Source: Sulfurovum sp. (GTDB taxonomy: Bacteria; Campylobacterota; Campylobacteria; Campylobacterales; Sulfurovaceae). Taken from it: DNA of 64,000 nucleotides. The stretch is taken from assembly GCA_027063305.1 (NCBI GenBank), contig JAMORY010000011.1, positions 62,001-126,000 of the forward strand. The letters run 5' to 3'. The notes beneath the pieces are model-generated. The model did no database searches. It was not told the origin of the DNA and saw only the letters and a program-made list of their open reading frames with translations. A program made the position numbers and the translations under genes. Below, in pieces: positions 17,323-26,799 of the stretch (positions are counted from its first letter, which is position 1; each line of letters starts with the position of its first letter).

Positions 17323-18557
17323 ATTGCTCCTTTAAAAAATGTCTCATCTTCTGCCAGCGCTTTGAGTGTCTGCATGAACTCTGCCGCCTGAAAGCCGTTA
17401 ACCATACGGTGATCTAAGGTTAATGTAACAGCTATTGTACCATCTTTGGGGCTGCCGATGGCTGCAATGCCGCAGTCACTGCCGTTAACCATCGCATCAA
17501 AACGTTCAATACCGGTCATGCCGAGATTGGAGAGCCCAAAGGTCGAACCCTGCATCTCTTCAGCACTTAGTTTTTTCTCTTTAACTTTTGTTTTCAGCAC
17601 TTGCAAGGCTTGGGCTGTCTCTTCCAAACTCAACGTGTCGATGGCTTTGAGTACCGGCATAAAGAGCGCCTCGCCATCTGCCATAGCAAGGGAGATGGAG
17701 GCATGCGGCCACACCTGCATGGTGTCGTCTTTGAGCGTTGTTCTAAAGGCTTCATGTCGCATCATTGCCTCGGAAAAAAGCTTGAGAAGCCACACCGTCA
17801 CAGTGTAAGTTTTACTCTCATACTGATATAAAAGTGTCACATCGATGCTGTCATAGAGATGGTACACAGGCTTTGCAGCCGCTTGGGTAACGGTAGCAAT
17901 AACCGCTTTTCGGTTGGCAGAGAGAGGCTTGGGAAGCGGAATGTTATATTTTTTAATATACTCCCATATATCCGCCTCTCTTTGTTTTTTATCAAGCCTG
18001 AAAAGATCGGCAGAGAGATGGTAGGTTTGCAGCAACCTCCACGCCTTAGGCGTAAAATAACGCTTCTTGATCACTGCTTCCACATCATCCTCATGCGCAG
18101 GGGTCGGCAGTTTTCCGGAAGCTTGCAGTTTCTCAATATCAAGCCCGTAACGGGAGGCGACGGCTTTGGCTTTGGGAGAAGCAGCGCCTTTGGCGGATTG
18201 AGGATTGAAGATGGAGGATTGAGAATGAGTAGTTTTATATTCATTTTGATGTGGTTTTTCAGCCTCGTTTTCAATAACAGTTCCAACTTTTTCGTTGCTC
18301 ACTGCTACCTGCTCACTATTTTCCGTATCAATTCTGGCAATCACCGTCCCCACAGGTACTTCACTGCCCTCTTCCACCAAAAGTTCAGAGACCACACCGC
18401 TCTTGAAACTCTGTACCTCCATAATGGCCTTGTCACTCTCTACTTCGGCGATGACATCGCCCGTTTTTACTTCTTCTCCGGCTTTGACCTTCCAGCCAAT
18501 AAGCTTTCCCTCCTCCATCGAGTCGGAGAGTTGGGGCATGCGTATCTCATGCGCCAT
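17319..18557 (-). CDS. pdhC: Dihydrolipoamide acyltransferase, E2 of pyruvate dehydrogenase
   Basis: 412 residues from the ATG at 18557 (MAHEIRMPQLSDSM); a longer frame upstream has no support. One lipoyl domain (residues 1-80, lipoyl Lys43 in ESDKAIMEV), a flexible linker, a peripheral subunit-binding domain at about 118-160 (VASRYGLDIEKLQASGKLPTP) and the catalytic domain. The active-site motif near the C-terminus is DHRMVNG, with Asn387 where Asp is usual (HxxxDG). His383 is kept, so activity is likely. It overlaps E1-beta by 11 bp. Confidence 0.88.
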   Translation of the reverse strand: MAHEIRMPQLSDSMEEGKLIGWKVKAGEEVKTGDVIAEVESDKAIMEVQSFKSGVVSELLVEEGSEVPVGTVIARIDTENSEQVAVSNEKVGTVIENEAEKPHQNEYKTTHSQSSIFNPQSAKGAASPKAKAVASRYGLDIEKLQASGKLPTPAHEDDVEAVIKKRYFTPKAWRLLQTYHLSADLFRLDKKQREADIWEYIKKYNIPLPKPLSANRKAVIATVTQAAAKPVYHLYDSIDVTLLYQYESKTYTVTVWLLKLFSEAMMRHEAFRTTLKDDTMQVWPHASISLAMADGEALFMPVLKAIDTLSLEETAQALQVLKTKVKEKKLSAEEMQGSTFGLSNLGMTGIERFDAMVNGSDCGIAAIGSPKDGTIAVTLTLDHRMVNGFQAAEFMQTLKALAEDETFFKGAI

Positions 18558-19524
18558 GTTTCTCTCCCCACGCAACGATCTGCGCTGTAATGGAATCAGG
18601 GGTCGGGATGGAGGCGAGTTCAAGTTGTCGGTTATACGGAACGGGGATGTCTTCACCGGCAATGCGAAGCGGCGGCGCATCGAGGCTATAGAACATCTCC
18701 TCTGCCGCCCAGCTGACGATCTGCGCACCATAGCCGCCTGTTTTGTGATCCTCTTCGACCATGACGATACGTCCGGTCTTTTTCAGGGAGGCTTCAAGGG
18801 TAGCGTAGTCTACAGGGTTGAGCGAACAGAGGTCTATCACCTCACAGCTGATCCCCAGCTTCTCTTCGATGGCAGGGATGGCTTTCATCACATCATCGAC
18901 CATCTTGAGGTAGCTGACGATGGTAACATCCTTGCCCTCTTTGACGATGCGGGCTTTGAGCGGGTCGATGTCGGCATTGAGATCGACTTCGCCTTTTTTG
19001 TTGTAGAGGAGTTCATGCTCGATGAAGATAACCGGATCATCACGCAAGATGGCATATTTGAGGGCATGGTAGGCGTAGTTGACATCGCTTGCCGCCAGCA
19101 CAACAAGCCCCGGTACGGCAGCGAGCATCTGCTCGTAGCTCTCGGAGTGCTGCGCGGCAAGCTGTTTGCTCACTCCTTGCGGAAAACGTACCACCATGGG
19201 CAGTGTGATCTTCCCTGCGCTCATATAGTGCAGCTTCGCCATGTGGTTGATGATCTGATCGAACGCCAAAAGTGCGAAGTTTGCCGTCATGATCTCGGCT
19301 ACAGGGCACAGTCCGCCTATTGCCATCCCCACCGCATTGCCGACAATGGATAGTTCGGCGATGGGTGTGTCGATGAGGCGAGCTTCACCATACTTGGCAA
19401 CCAGCCCTTCCGTAACACGGTAGCTTCCGCCGTACAAGCCGACATCCTCACCCAAAACGACTACATTGCCGTCCATTGCCATGGTCTCATCAAGTGCTTT
19501 GTTGAGTGCTTCTCTATAGAGCAT
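18547..19524 (-). CDS. pdhB: Pyruvate dehydrogenase E1 component, beta subunit
   Basis: 325 residues from the ATG at 19524, preceded by GAGGCGATC. It opens LYREALNKALDETMAMD and contains GEDVGLYGGSYRVTEGL, PIAELSIVGNAVGMA and a C-terminal transketolase-type domain. It forms an alpha2beta2 thiamine-diphosphate decarboxylase with the alpha subunit encoded just upstream. Overlaps of 11 bp on both sides show tight coupling. A branched-chain or acetoin substrate cannot be excluded by reading, but lipA/lipB/E3 context favours PDH. Confidence 0.88.
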   Translation of the reverse strand: MLYREALNKALDETMAMDGNVVVLGEDVGLYGGSYRVTEGLVAKYGEARLIDTPIAELSIVGNAVGMAIGGLCPVAEIMTANFALLAFDQIINHMAKLHYMSAGKITLPMVVRFPQGVSKQLAAQHSESYEQMLAAVPGLVVLAASDVNYAYHALKYAILRDDPVIFIEHELLYNKKGEVDLNADIDPLKARIVKEGKDVTIVSYLKMVDDVMKAIPAIEEKLGISCEVIDLCSLNPVDYATLEASLKKTGRIVMVEEDHKTGGYGAQIVSWAAEEMFYSLDAPPLRIAGEDIPVPYNRQLELASIPTPDSITAQIVAWGEKHGA

Positions 19525-20488
19525 GATCGCCTCCTTCTTCAAACAGATGGTCAAATCGGGCTTCAAGCGGCGGCTCGGGGCTCTGGGAAGCAAAGGCAAC
19601 CGCTTCATCTACTGCTGAGCGTGCTTTGGCTTCGAGTGCCTCGATGTGTGCCTGTGTTGTGCCAAACTCGCTCAGTAGCTGTGCTTTAAGCTTTGCTATG
19701 GGGTCTTTCTGTTTGCAAAGTGTCATTTCCTGCTCGCTTCGGTAGGTATTGGCATCACTGATCGAGTGTCCTTCGTAACGGCATGTCATCGCCTCAACGA
19801 AGACGGGACCATGCCCCTCTTCTATATAGTGCTGCGCTTCCCTGACAGCTTCATAGACTGCCAGTGCATCCATACCGTCCACATCTACCGTTCGCATATA
19901 GGGGTCTGCCTTTTTTGACTGTGTTTCAAAAGGAGCCACACGGGTGATCTTGGTGCCGATGGCATACTGGTTGTTCTCACACAAAAAGAGCAGCGGAAGT
20001 TTCTGTGCAGACGCGATGTTGAGCGACTCGAAGAACGCGCCACCGTTTGTCGCGCCATCACCAAAGACCACCATCACACCGCTCAGGTCACCCTGAAACT
20101 TGCGTGCATAGGCACACCCGACCGCATTGGGGATGTGGCCGCCTACGATGGCATCACCGCCGTAGAAGAAGTGAGAGGGGTCAAAGAGGTGCATCGACCC
20201 GCCCTTGCCTTCACTCACCCCTGTGGCTTTGCCAAAGAGCTCCGCCATGACCGCTTTGGGCTCGATGCCCCGTGCCATTGCCATGACGTGTTCACGGTAG
20301 GTGGAGAAGACATCACCCTTCTCAAAGGCTTTCATGGCAGCGACACTCAGTGCCTCCTGTCCGATGTCAAGGTGCAAGAATCCGGAGATCTCCCCTTGCA
20401 TATAGTGCTCTTTTGCCGCATACTCGAACTGCCGTCCGAGCACCATGAGGTAGTAGATCTCCTCAGCAGTTAGTTTGTCAGGTTTCAT
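19514..20488 (-). CDS. pdhA: Pyruvate dehydrogenase E1 component, alpha subunit
   Basis: 324 residues from the ATG at 20488 (MKPDKLTAEEIYYLMVLGRQFE). The thiamine-diphosphate motif runs from VFGDGATNGGAF to CENNQYAIGT, and the loop RYEGHSISD follows. EGKGGSMHLFDPSHFFYGGDAIVGGH is the family signature, quoted here in part by its key GGSMH. It is the promoter-proximal gene of the minus-strand pdhA-pdhB-pdhC-lpdA-lipB-lipA operon. Confidence 0.9.
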   Translation of the reverse strand: MKPDKLTAEEIYYLMVLGRQFEYAAKEHYMQGEISGFLHLDIGQEALSVAAMKAFEKGDVFSTYREHVMAMARGIEPKAVMAELFGKATGVSEGKGGSMHLFDPSHFFYGGDAIVGGHIPNAVGCAYARKFQGDLSGVMVVFGDGATNGGAFFESLNIASAQKLPLLFLCENNQYAIGTKITRVAPFETQSKKADPYMRTVDVDGMDALAVYEAVREAQHYIEEGHGPVFVEAMTCRYEGHSISDANTYRSEQEMTLCKQKDPIAKLKAQLLSEFGTTQAHIEALEAKARSAVDEAVAFASQSPEPPLEARFDHLFEEGGDHAL

Positions 20489-20504
20489 GATCTCTCCTTT
20501 ATCT

Positions 20505-21755
20505 TCATGATATCGGTACCCAAAGTGCCCACGCAATGGTGGCACATCCTAAAAGCGTGATCCAGAGTGCTGCATGTTTGCCACCCTGCCATCCGCCGAA
20601 CCAAAGGGCGTAGAGTGCTTTGAGTAGATCGTTACTCCCCGCGGCGATCATGATCGCAGAGACCAGTTGGGTGGTCGTAACGCTGTATTTTCCCGTAAGA
20701 AGCGAGAGAATGAACGGATCGATGTCGGTAAACCCTACCGCGAACGAGAGCAGATGCAATCCGCTGTTACCGTAGTGCTCGGTGACATACTGCGTAAGAA
20801 GCATCATCACGACAAAAAGCCCTGCAAAGAGGAATGCTGTTCCCAGCTCCAACGGGTTTTTGTCGACATACTCCCCTTTCACCTGTGAAGCCGATTCGTG
20901 TTTAAGGTAGAAGAGTGAGATAAGCATGCCAAGCAGTGCCATGCTCCCAAAAGGAAGCAAGAGCCGGTGAGCTACTGCCATGTTGAATACCGCTGCGATA
21001 ACAAGCAGACGCAGGTACATCATGGCAGTTGCCGCAATGATCGCCGCATCGATGACACGGTCGGCGCCGACACTTCTGGCTTTGCGTGCCAGTACGACGG
21101 TCGTGGCGGTGGAGGAGTATGTTCCGCCGAATATCCCCGTAAGAAAGTAACCCTTTTGCGGAAAGAGATACTTCTGCACCAGATATCCGCCGTAGCTGAT
21201 ACCAGAAATGACCACCACCGCCAACCAGAGTTTAAAAGGGGATATGGGCAGATAGTCAGAGATGTTGCTATCGGGAAGCAATGGAAGGATGACAGCCGAG
21301 AGCAGTACCATCTTCCCCAGTGTCTCGAACTCGTGCATGCTCGCTCCTTCGCTGAAGCGTTGCAGCGACTCCTTGGCATTGAGCACAAAGACGATCATAA
21401 CAAAGAGCAGTGCGGGCATCCAGACCGGATAGAGCTGTGTGACCGGCCCGAAAGTATAGACCAGCAGCAGAATGACAAATGCCAAGATGCTCTGCCCACC
21501 CTCTTTAAGACGCTGAAAATAGAGCATCGCATAAAGCAGTGTGAACGCCCCCAGTATCGTAATGTAAACGCTTAGGTCGATACGATAGCCGACATAGCCC
21601 AATATCCCTGCAAAGGTGTAGGTGCGTGCCGTACCGAAGAAGAAGCGTTCATTGGCACCGTGGAACTGGATACGGTAGGTCTTCAGCTCCATCCCGATAA
21701 GGAAACTGAAGACGGTGGTGATGATAAGATGGGTCAGATCAGGATCAAGATGCAT
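20505..21755 (-). CDS. MgtC/SapB-DUF4010 family membrane protein
   Basis: 416 residues with about 11-12 transmembrane segments. The N-terminal part has an MgtC/SapB-like FLIGMELKTYR motif, and the C-terminal part matches DUF4010 (GTYSSTATTVVLARKA...). The ATG at 21755 is preferred over 21761 because AAAAGGA is then 6 bases away. Its stop lies close to pdhA and its start 18 bp after the H+-ATPase stop, so it probably shares a transcript with the latter. Transport substrate unknown. Confidence 0.7.
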   Translation of the reverse strand: MHLDPDLTHLIITTVFSFLIGMELKTYRIQFHGANERFFFGTARTYTFAGILGYVGYRIDLSVYITILGAFTLLYAMLYFQRLKEGGQSILAFVILLLVYTFGPVTQLYPVWMPALLFVMIVFVLNAKESLQRFSEGASMHEFETLGKMVLLSAVILPLLPDSNISDYLPISPFKLWLAVVVISGISYGGYLVQKYLFPQKGYFLTGIFGGTYSSTATTVVLARKARSVGADRVIDAAIIAATAMMYLRLLVIAAVFNMAVAHRLLLPFGSMALLGMLISLFYLKHESASQVKGEYVDKNPLELGTAFLFAGLFVVMMLLTQYVTEHYGNSGLHLLSFAVGFTDIDPFILSLLTGKYSVTTTQLVSAIMIAAGSNDLLKALYALWFGGWQGGKHAALWITLLGCATIAWALWVPIS

Positions 21756-21772
21756 CGCCATTCCTTTTAATA

Positions 21773-24352
21773 TTACATAATATCTTCACCATATCTCCTT
21801 CGGTAGTAGCCCAGTACCGCCATCTTCACCGCATCGTTAAAGACAAACCACAAGAGTGCATAGACCCATACCGCAGCCGCCCAGCCCCACCCGATAGGAC
21901 GCATCAGCTCAAAGCCGTACACAGAGATGAGCGTTCCGATAATGGCACTTGCCCAAGTAGCGGTAAAGAGTGCGGCAGATGGACGCGGACGCTTCCAGAA
22001 CCAGTCGTCGATACGGGTATTGTAGAGCGTTGCGTGTCCGGCTACGATGAGTTTGGTAAAGAAGAGCGACTGCACGAAGTCATCGGGCAGCTGAATGACG
22101 GACATACTGATGTAAAAGAGCAAGAATGAGGAGAGTACCCCTGCGATCCCCAGCCATGTCGAGAGGATGAACACCTCTTTCATATCCCACCGTACGGGGG
22201 CTTCTCTGACCTTTGTATGGTCGTAGGCGATGGTCATGATGGGGATGTCGTTGAGCAGTGCAAGGATGATGATCATGATCGCTGTAAGCGGATAGAAGTC
22301 ATAGACCACGATCGCCAGCGTCATGAAAATGACAATACGCACCGTCTCGGCGATACGGTAGATGGTGTAGCTCTTCATACGCTCAAAGATCTTGCGCGAC
22401 TCTTTGATGGCATCGACAATGACCATCAGCCCCGGGCTCATCAGTACGATATCCGCCGCCGCACGCGCCGCATCGGTTGCACCGCTTACGGCAATACCGC
22501 AGTCGGCTTTCTTAAGGGCGGGGGCATCATTGACCCCGTCGCCTGTCATCCCGACGATGTTATCGGCTTTTTGCAGCTCATCGACGATGAAGTACTTGTC
22601 CTCAGGGAAGACCTGCGCGAACCCGTTGGTCTTTTCGATCAGTGCGATCACCTCGGACTCATGCTTTTTGACAGAACCTTTGGGCAGCGGCATATTGTAG
22701 AGCTCTTTTTGGACATTTTGGACGATATCTTCGACAATACGCCCTATCTCTTCACTGCTCGCTTCGGGTTTGAGCGTACGGGTGATGGCTTTGGAGAGGA
22801 CTTTGGAGAGGTAGAGATACTCTTCGAACGACTCCCCTTTGAGTGCACGTATATCTTCAATATCATCACCGATACCCAAAAGCGATGCGATATATTTGGC
22901 AACGGCGACATTGTCCCCTGTGACCATCTTGACAGTCACCCCTTTTGCCATCGCCTCCTTGATCGCCTCTTTGGAGTCCTCACGCGGTGGATCAAAAAGC
23001 GGGACAAGCCCGACGAAGTGGTATCGGTCCTCTTCGCACCGGCGGTAGGCGACCCCCAGCGTACGGAAGCCCTTTACGGCAAAAGCCTCCACCTGCTCGT
23101 AGGCTTTTGCTTTGTCGAACGCTTTGGTATCGCTCTGCTCGATGATCACCTGCGGCGCACCTTTGGTCACGACAAGCTCACACCCGTCCACTTCGTAGAC
23201 CGCTTCGGTACGTTTTCGTACAGGATCGAAGGGAATGAACTTCTTGAGCGTATAGCCTTTGAGGCTTTCTTGAATGTTCCGCTCTTTGACATACTCGAAG
23301 ATAGGCGCTTCGATGGGGTCGTTGTTCTCCTCTTTACTTGCGAGCGCCGCGTAGCGCATCAGGTCATTGGCAGAGTAGTTCCCCACAAGGTAGGGAATGG
23401 AGAGTGACATGCGGTTCTGTGTGAGCGTCCCTGTCTTGTCAGAGCAGAGAATGTTCATCCCCGCCATCTCCTCAATGGCTGCCAAGCGGCTGACAATGGC
23501 TTCTTTTTTGGCAAGCACCTGCGCGCCGATCGCCATGGTCACGGTCAGGACCGCCGGCATGGCAACAGGAATGGCGGAGATGGTCAGAACAAGCGAGAAG
23601 ATGAGAAGCTCGGTCGCATCCTCCCCGCTTTTAAGCCCGTGGTAGATGATGACCACGATCATCACCAGTGTCATGGCAATGAGGAAGTTCCCTACGCGGA
23701 TGACCATCTTCTGAAAATGGCTTCGGGACTCTTTTTGTGCCTTGGCGACCAGTCCTACGGTCTTTCCGAAGTAGGTCTCTTTCCCTGTGGCAGTGACCTC
23801 GGCGATCATCTCTCCTTGTTTGACCACGGCATTGGCATAGAGGCTCTCATTAGGCTTTTTATGTACAGGAAGCGACTCTCCCGTCAAAGCAGCCTGATCT
23901 ACAAGCAGGAACTCCCCTCCCCCAAGCAGTTTTGCATCGGCAGGCACAATGTCACCGATCTTTACTTTAATGATGTCATCGGGAACGATCTCCTTCGCAT
24001 CAACCTCCTGCCACTTCCCATCACGCAGCACCAGCGCTTTGCGTGCAAGTTTCTGTTTGAGTACGGCAATGGCGTTGAGCGCTTTGGACTCCTGATAGAA
24101 GTCGACAAAGGCGTTGACCAGAAGCATCAGCATGATGACACTGAAGTCCTCCCATCGCTGTACGCTTGCAGAGAGGATGGCAGCCACTTCGATCATCCAC
24201 GGGATCGGACCCCAAAAGCGCCTAAAGAGCCTGTGTAGCCACGACTCCTCTTTTTCGTCGATGGTGTTTGAACCATACTTTTGAAGTCTCTCTTGCGCCT
24301 CTTGGCTACTGAGTCCCTCCAGATGCGTTTTAGGGTCTGTTCTCATGCTCAA
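21773..24352 (-). CDS. Plasma-membrane-type H+-exporting P-type ATPase
   Basis: An 859-residue P-type ATPase. It has the A-domain motif LTGESLPV, the phosphorylation site CSDKTGTLTQNR near residue 303, the nucleotide domain KGAPQVI and the hinge TGDGVNDAPALKKADCG. The N-terminus (GLSSQEAQERLQKYGSN) and overall length match the type IIIA proton-pump group found in fungi, plants and some prokaryotes. It would extrude H+ at the cost of ATP. It lies between the DUF4010 gene and ppsA on the same strand, with gaps under 20 bp. Confidence 0.88.
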   Translation of the reverse strand: MSMRTDPKTHLEGLSSQEAQERLQKYGSNTIDEKEESWLHRLFRRFWGPIPWMIEVAAILSASVQRWEDFSVIMLMLLVNAFVDFYQESKALNAIAVLKQKLARKALVLRDGKWQEVDAKEIVPDDIIKVKIGDIVPADAKLLGGGEFLLVDQAALTGESLPVHKKPNESLYANAVVKQGEMIAEVTATGKETYFGKTVGLVAKAQKESRSHFQKMVIRVGNFLIAMTLVMIVVIIYHGLKSGEDATELLIFSLVLTISAIPVAMPAVLTVTMAIGAQVLAKKEAIVSRLAAIEEMAGMNILCSDKTGTLTQNRMSLSIPYLVGNYSANDLMRYAALASKEENNDPIEAPIFEYVKERNIQESLKGYTLKKFIPFDPVRKRTEAVYEVDGCELVVTKGAPQVIIEQSDTKAFDKAKAYEQVEAFAVKGFRTLGVAYRRCEEDRYHFVGLVPLFDPPREDSKEAIKEAMAKGVTVKMVTGDNVAVAKYIASLLGIGDDIEDIRALKGESFEEYLYLSKVLSKAITRTLKPEASSEEIGRIVEDIVQNVQKELYNMPLPKGSVKKHESEVIALIEKTNGFAQVFPEDKYFIVDELQKADNIVGMTGDGVNDAPALKKADCGIAVSGATDAARAAADIVLMSPGLMVIVDAIKESRKIFERMKSYTIYRIAETVRIVIFMTLAIVVYDFYPLTAIMIIILALLNDIPIMTIAYDHTKVREAPVRWDMKEVFILSTWLGIAGVLSSFLLFYISMSVIQLPDDFVQSLFFTKLIVAGHATLYNTRIDDWFWKRPRPSAALFTATWASAIIGTLISVYGFELMRPIGWGWAAAVWVYALLWFVFNDAVKMAVLGYYRRRYGEDIM

Positions 24353-24369
24353 CTCCTTTTTGCTGTGGC

Positions 24370-26784
24370 TTACCGTCCGAGTGTTTGCTCCAGTTTTCCG
24401 ATATTCTGTATAGTTCGCAGTACACTGTCAGGGTTAAGGCTCATCGAGTCGATACCAAGTTTGACAAGGTACTCCGCCATTTCAGGGTAGTCCGAAGGAG
24501 CCTGACCGCAGATGCCGCTGTGACGATTGTTGCGTTTTGCACCCTCTACTGCCATTTGTATCATCATCTTAACACCCTCATCGCGCTCATCATAATCAAA
24601 AGCAACTATCTCACTGTCACGGTCAACACCGAGTGTCAGTTGCGTGAGGTCATTACTTCCGATACTGAAACCATCAAAAAGCTTACTGAACGCATCGATC
24701 TGGATGACATTGTTAGGGATCTCACACATCACGTAAATCTCCAAACCGTTCTCACCCTGTTTCAGTCCGTGCTTCGCCATGGTCTCAATGACACGTTTCC
24801 CTTCATCAACACGTCGGCAGAACGGGATCATCAAGGTTACATTGGTAAAGCCCATCTCATCACGTACTCGCTTCATCGCTTTACACTCCAGTGCAAAGCC
24901 CTCTTCATAACGCGGATGCGCATAACGCGATGCACCACGGAAGCCGATCATTGGGTTGTCTTCGGGAAGCTCAAAGGTCGATCCGCCAAGCAGCGTAGCA
25001 TACTCATTTGATTTAAAGTCACTCATACGCACAACACAGGGTTTGGGGTAGACACACGATGCAATCGTCGCAACACCTTCAGAGAGTGTTTTAACAAAGA
25101 AGTCTTCCATACTTTCATATGCCTGCGTGAGCACTTCAAGCTCTTTTCTTGTTGCATCATCAACTTTCTCAGGGTGTTTGAGTGCCATTGGATGGGCTTT
25201 GATGTATTCGTTGATAATGAACTCCATACGCGCCAGCCCGATGCCATCCACAGGCAAAGAGGCCAGAGAGAAGGCAAGATCGGGGTTGCCGAGGTTCATC
25301 ATGATCTTGGTCTTGGTCTTTGGCAGGTTGCTAAGATCGGTCTGTTCGACCTCAAAAGCAAGCAGCCCCTCATAGACCACGCCCGTCTCCCCTTCGGCAC
25401 AGCTGACGGTCACCTCCTGCGCATGGCTAAGCACTTCCGTGGCATTGTTGCACCCAACCACCGCAGGAATGCCCAGCTCACGGCTGAGGATCGCCGCGTG
25501 GCAGGTACGCCCGCCCGTATCGGTAATAATGGCTGAAGCGATCTTCATTACCGGTTCCCAATCGGGGTTGGTGGTCTTGGCAACGAGCACTTCACCCGCC
25601 TCAAATGTGTCAAGCTGGCTGACATCTGCGATGTAGCGTACCCTGCCCTGTCCGATCTTCGTTCCGATCGCCTCACCTTTGACCAATACCTTGCCTCGCT
25701 CTTTGAGATGGTAGGTCTCTAGCACGGTTCCTTTTTTCTGTGACTGTACCGTTTCGGGGCGTGCCTGCACCATGTAGAGCTTTCCGTCGATGCCGTCTTT
25801 TGCCCACTCCATATCCATCGGTTTGTGGTAGCCCGCCTTTTGTGAGTAGTGTTTTTCGACCTTAATGGCATACTCCGCCAGTACCATCACCTCTTCATCA
25901 CTGATGCAGAAGTGTGAACGCTCCTCCTGCGTGGTGGGGATGTTCTTGGTATACTCTACGGCGATATTGTCAAGGTTGATCGTATCGGTAAAGACCATCT
26001 TCTTCTCTTTGGAGCCAAGAGTCCGTTTGAGTACCGCCCTGTGACCCTTTTCAAAGGTAGGTTTATGTACATAGAAGGCATCGGGGTTGATCGTACCTTG
26101 TACCACATTCTCTCCCAGTCCCCACGTACCGTTGATGAAGACCACATCCTTGAAACCCGTCTCCGTGTCGAGACTGAACATCACTCCACTTGAAGCAAGA
26201 TCGCTGCGTACCATCTTCATCACCACCACGCTCAGATAGACTTTGAGGTAGTCGAACCCGTGGTCGTATTTGTAGTGGATGGAGCGGTCGGTGAAGTTGG
26301 AGGCAAGGCAGCGTTTGTAGGCATCGAGCAGCTCATCAAGCGAGGTGATGTTCAAGTAGGTGTCGTTCTGTCCGGCAAAAGAGGCTTCGGGAGAGTCCTC
26401 CGCCGTTGCAGAAGAGCGCACCGCCAGTGAGAGCCCTTCGCCATATTCTGTTTTGAGCTTCTCATACGCAGCGGCGATGGCATCTTCAAGATCTTGGGGG
26501 ATACGACAGGCATGTATGATGTCACGGCACGCCTTGCCATGCTTTTGCAAAGAGGCGACATCTTCGACATCCATCGCCTCAAGCTTTTGTGCCAACTTTT
26601 CCCACGCACCATTGGCATCGAGTACGTGACGGTAGGCACTGGAGGTCACGGCAAATCCGTTGGGCACCAGCACCCCCTCTTTGGTCAGATTTTGGTACAT
26701 CTCTCCCAAAGAAGCGTTCTTGCCACCTACTTCGGCGACATCCTCTATGCCGATCTCTTCAAACCATTTGATCATTTCTGACAT
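24370..26784 (-). CDS. ppsA: Phosphoenolpyruvate synthase
   Basis: 804 residues: an N-terminal ATP-grasp pyruvate-binding domain (GGKNASLGEMYQNL, RSSATAEDSPEASFAGQ), the central phosphohistidine domain with the catalytic His in GGRTCHAAILSREL (near residue 427), and the C-terminal PEP-binding TIM barrel (SIGSNDLTQLTLGVDRDS, GICGQAPSDYPE). It converts pyruvate to PEP using ATP, giving AMP, which is the entry to gluconeogenesis for an autotroph. It is followed by the H+-ATPase gene 17 bp away. Confidence 0.93.
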   Translation of the reverse strand: MSEMIKWFEEIGIEDVAEVGGKNASLGEMYQNLTKEGVLVPNGFAVTSSAYRHVLDANGAWEKLAQKLEAMDVEDVASLQKHGKACRDIIHACRIPQDLEDAIAAAYEKLKTEYGEGLSLAVRSSATAEDSPEASFAGQNDTYLNITSLDELLDAYKRCLASNFTDRSIHYKYDHGFDYLKVYLSVVVMKMVRSDLASSGVMFSLDTETGFKDVVFINGTWGLGENVVQGTINPDAFYVHKPTFEKGHRAVLKRTLGSKEKKMVFTDTINLDNIAVEYTKNIPTTQEERSHFCISDEEVMVLAEYAIKVEKHYSQKAGYHKPMDMEWAKDGIDGKLYMVQARPETVQSQKKGTVLETYHLKERGKVLVKGEAIGTKIGQGRVRYIADVSQLDTFEAGEVLVAKTTNPDWEPVMKIASAIITDTGGRTCHAAILSRELGIPAVVGCNNATEVLSHAQEVTVSCAEGETGVVYEGLLAFEVEQTDLSNLPKTKTKIMMNLGNPDLAFSLASLPVDGIGLARMEFIINEYIKAHPMALKHPEKVDDATRKELEVLTQAYESMEDFFVKTLSEGVATIASCVYPKPCVVRMSDFKSNEYATLLGGSTFELPEDNPMIGFRGASRYAHPRYEEGFALECKAMKRVRDEMGFTNVTLMIPFCRRVDEGKRVIETMAKHGLKQGENGLEIYVMCEIPNNVIQIDAFSKLFDGFSIGSNDLTQLTLGVDRDSEIVAFDYDERDEGVKMMIQMAVEGAKRNNRHSGICGQAPSDYPEMAEYLVKLGIDSMSLNPDSVLRTIQNIGKLEQTLGR

Positions 26785-26799
26785 GACTGACTCCTTTTC

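Noticed and set aside
22217-23407. 396-codon open frame on the plus strand opposite the H+-ATPase gene
   Set aside because: It is antisense to a highly conserved protein, rich in His/Asp/Arg as expected of a shadow frame, and has no ribosome-binding site.
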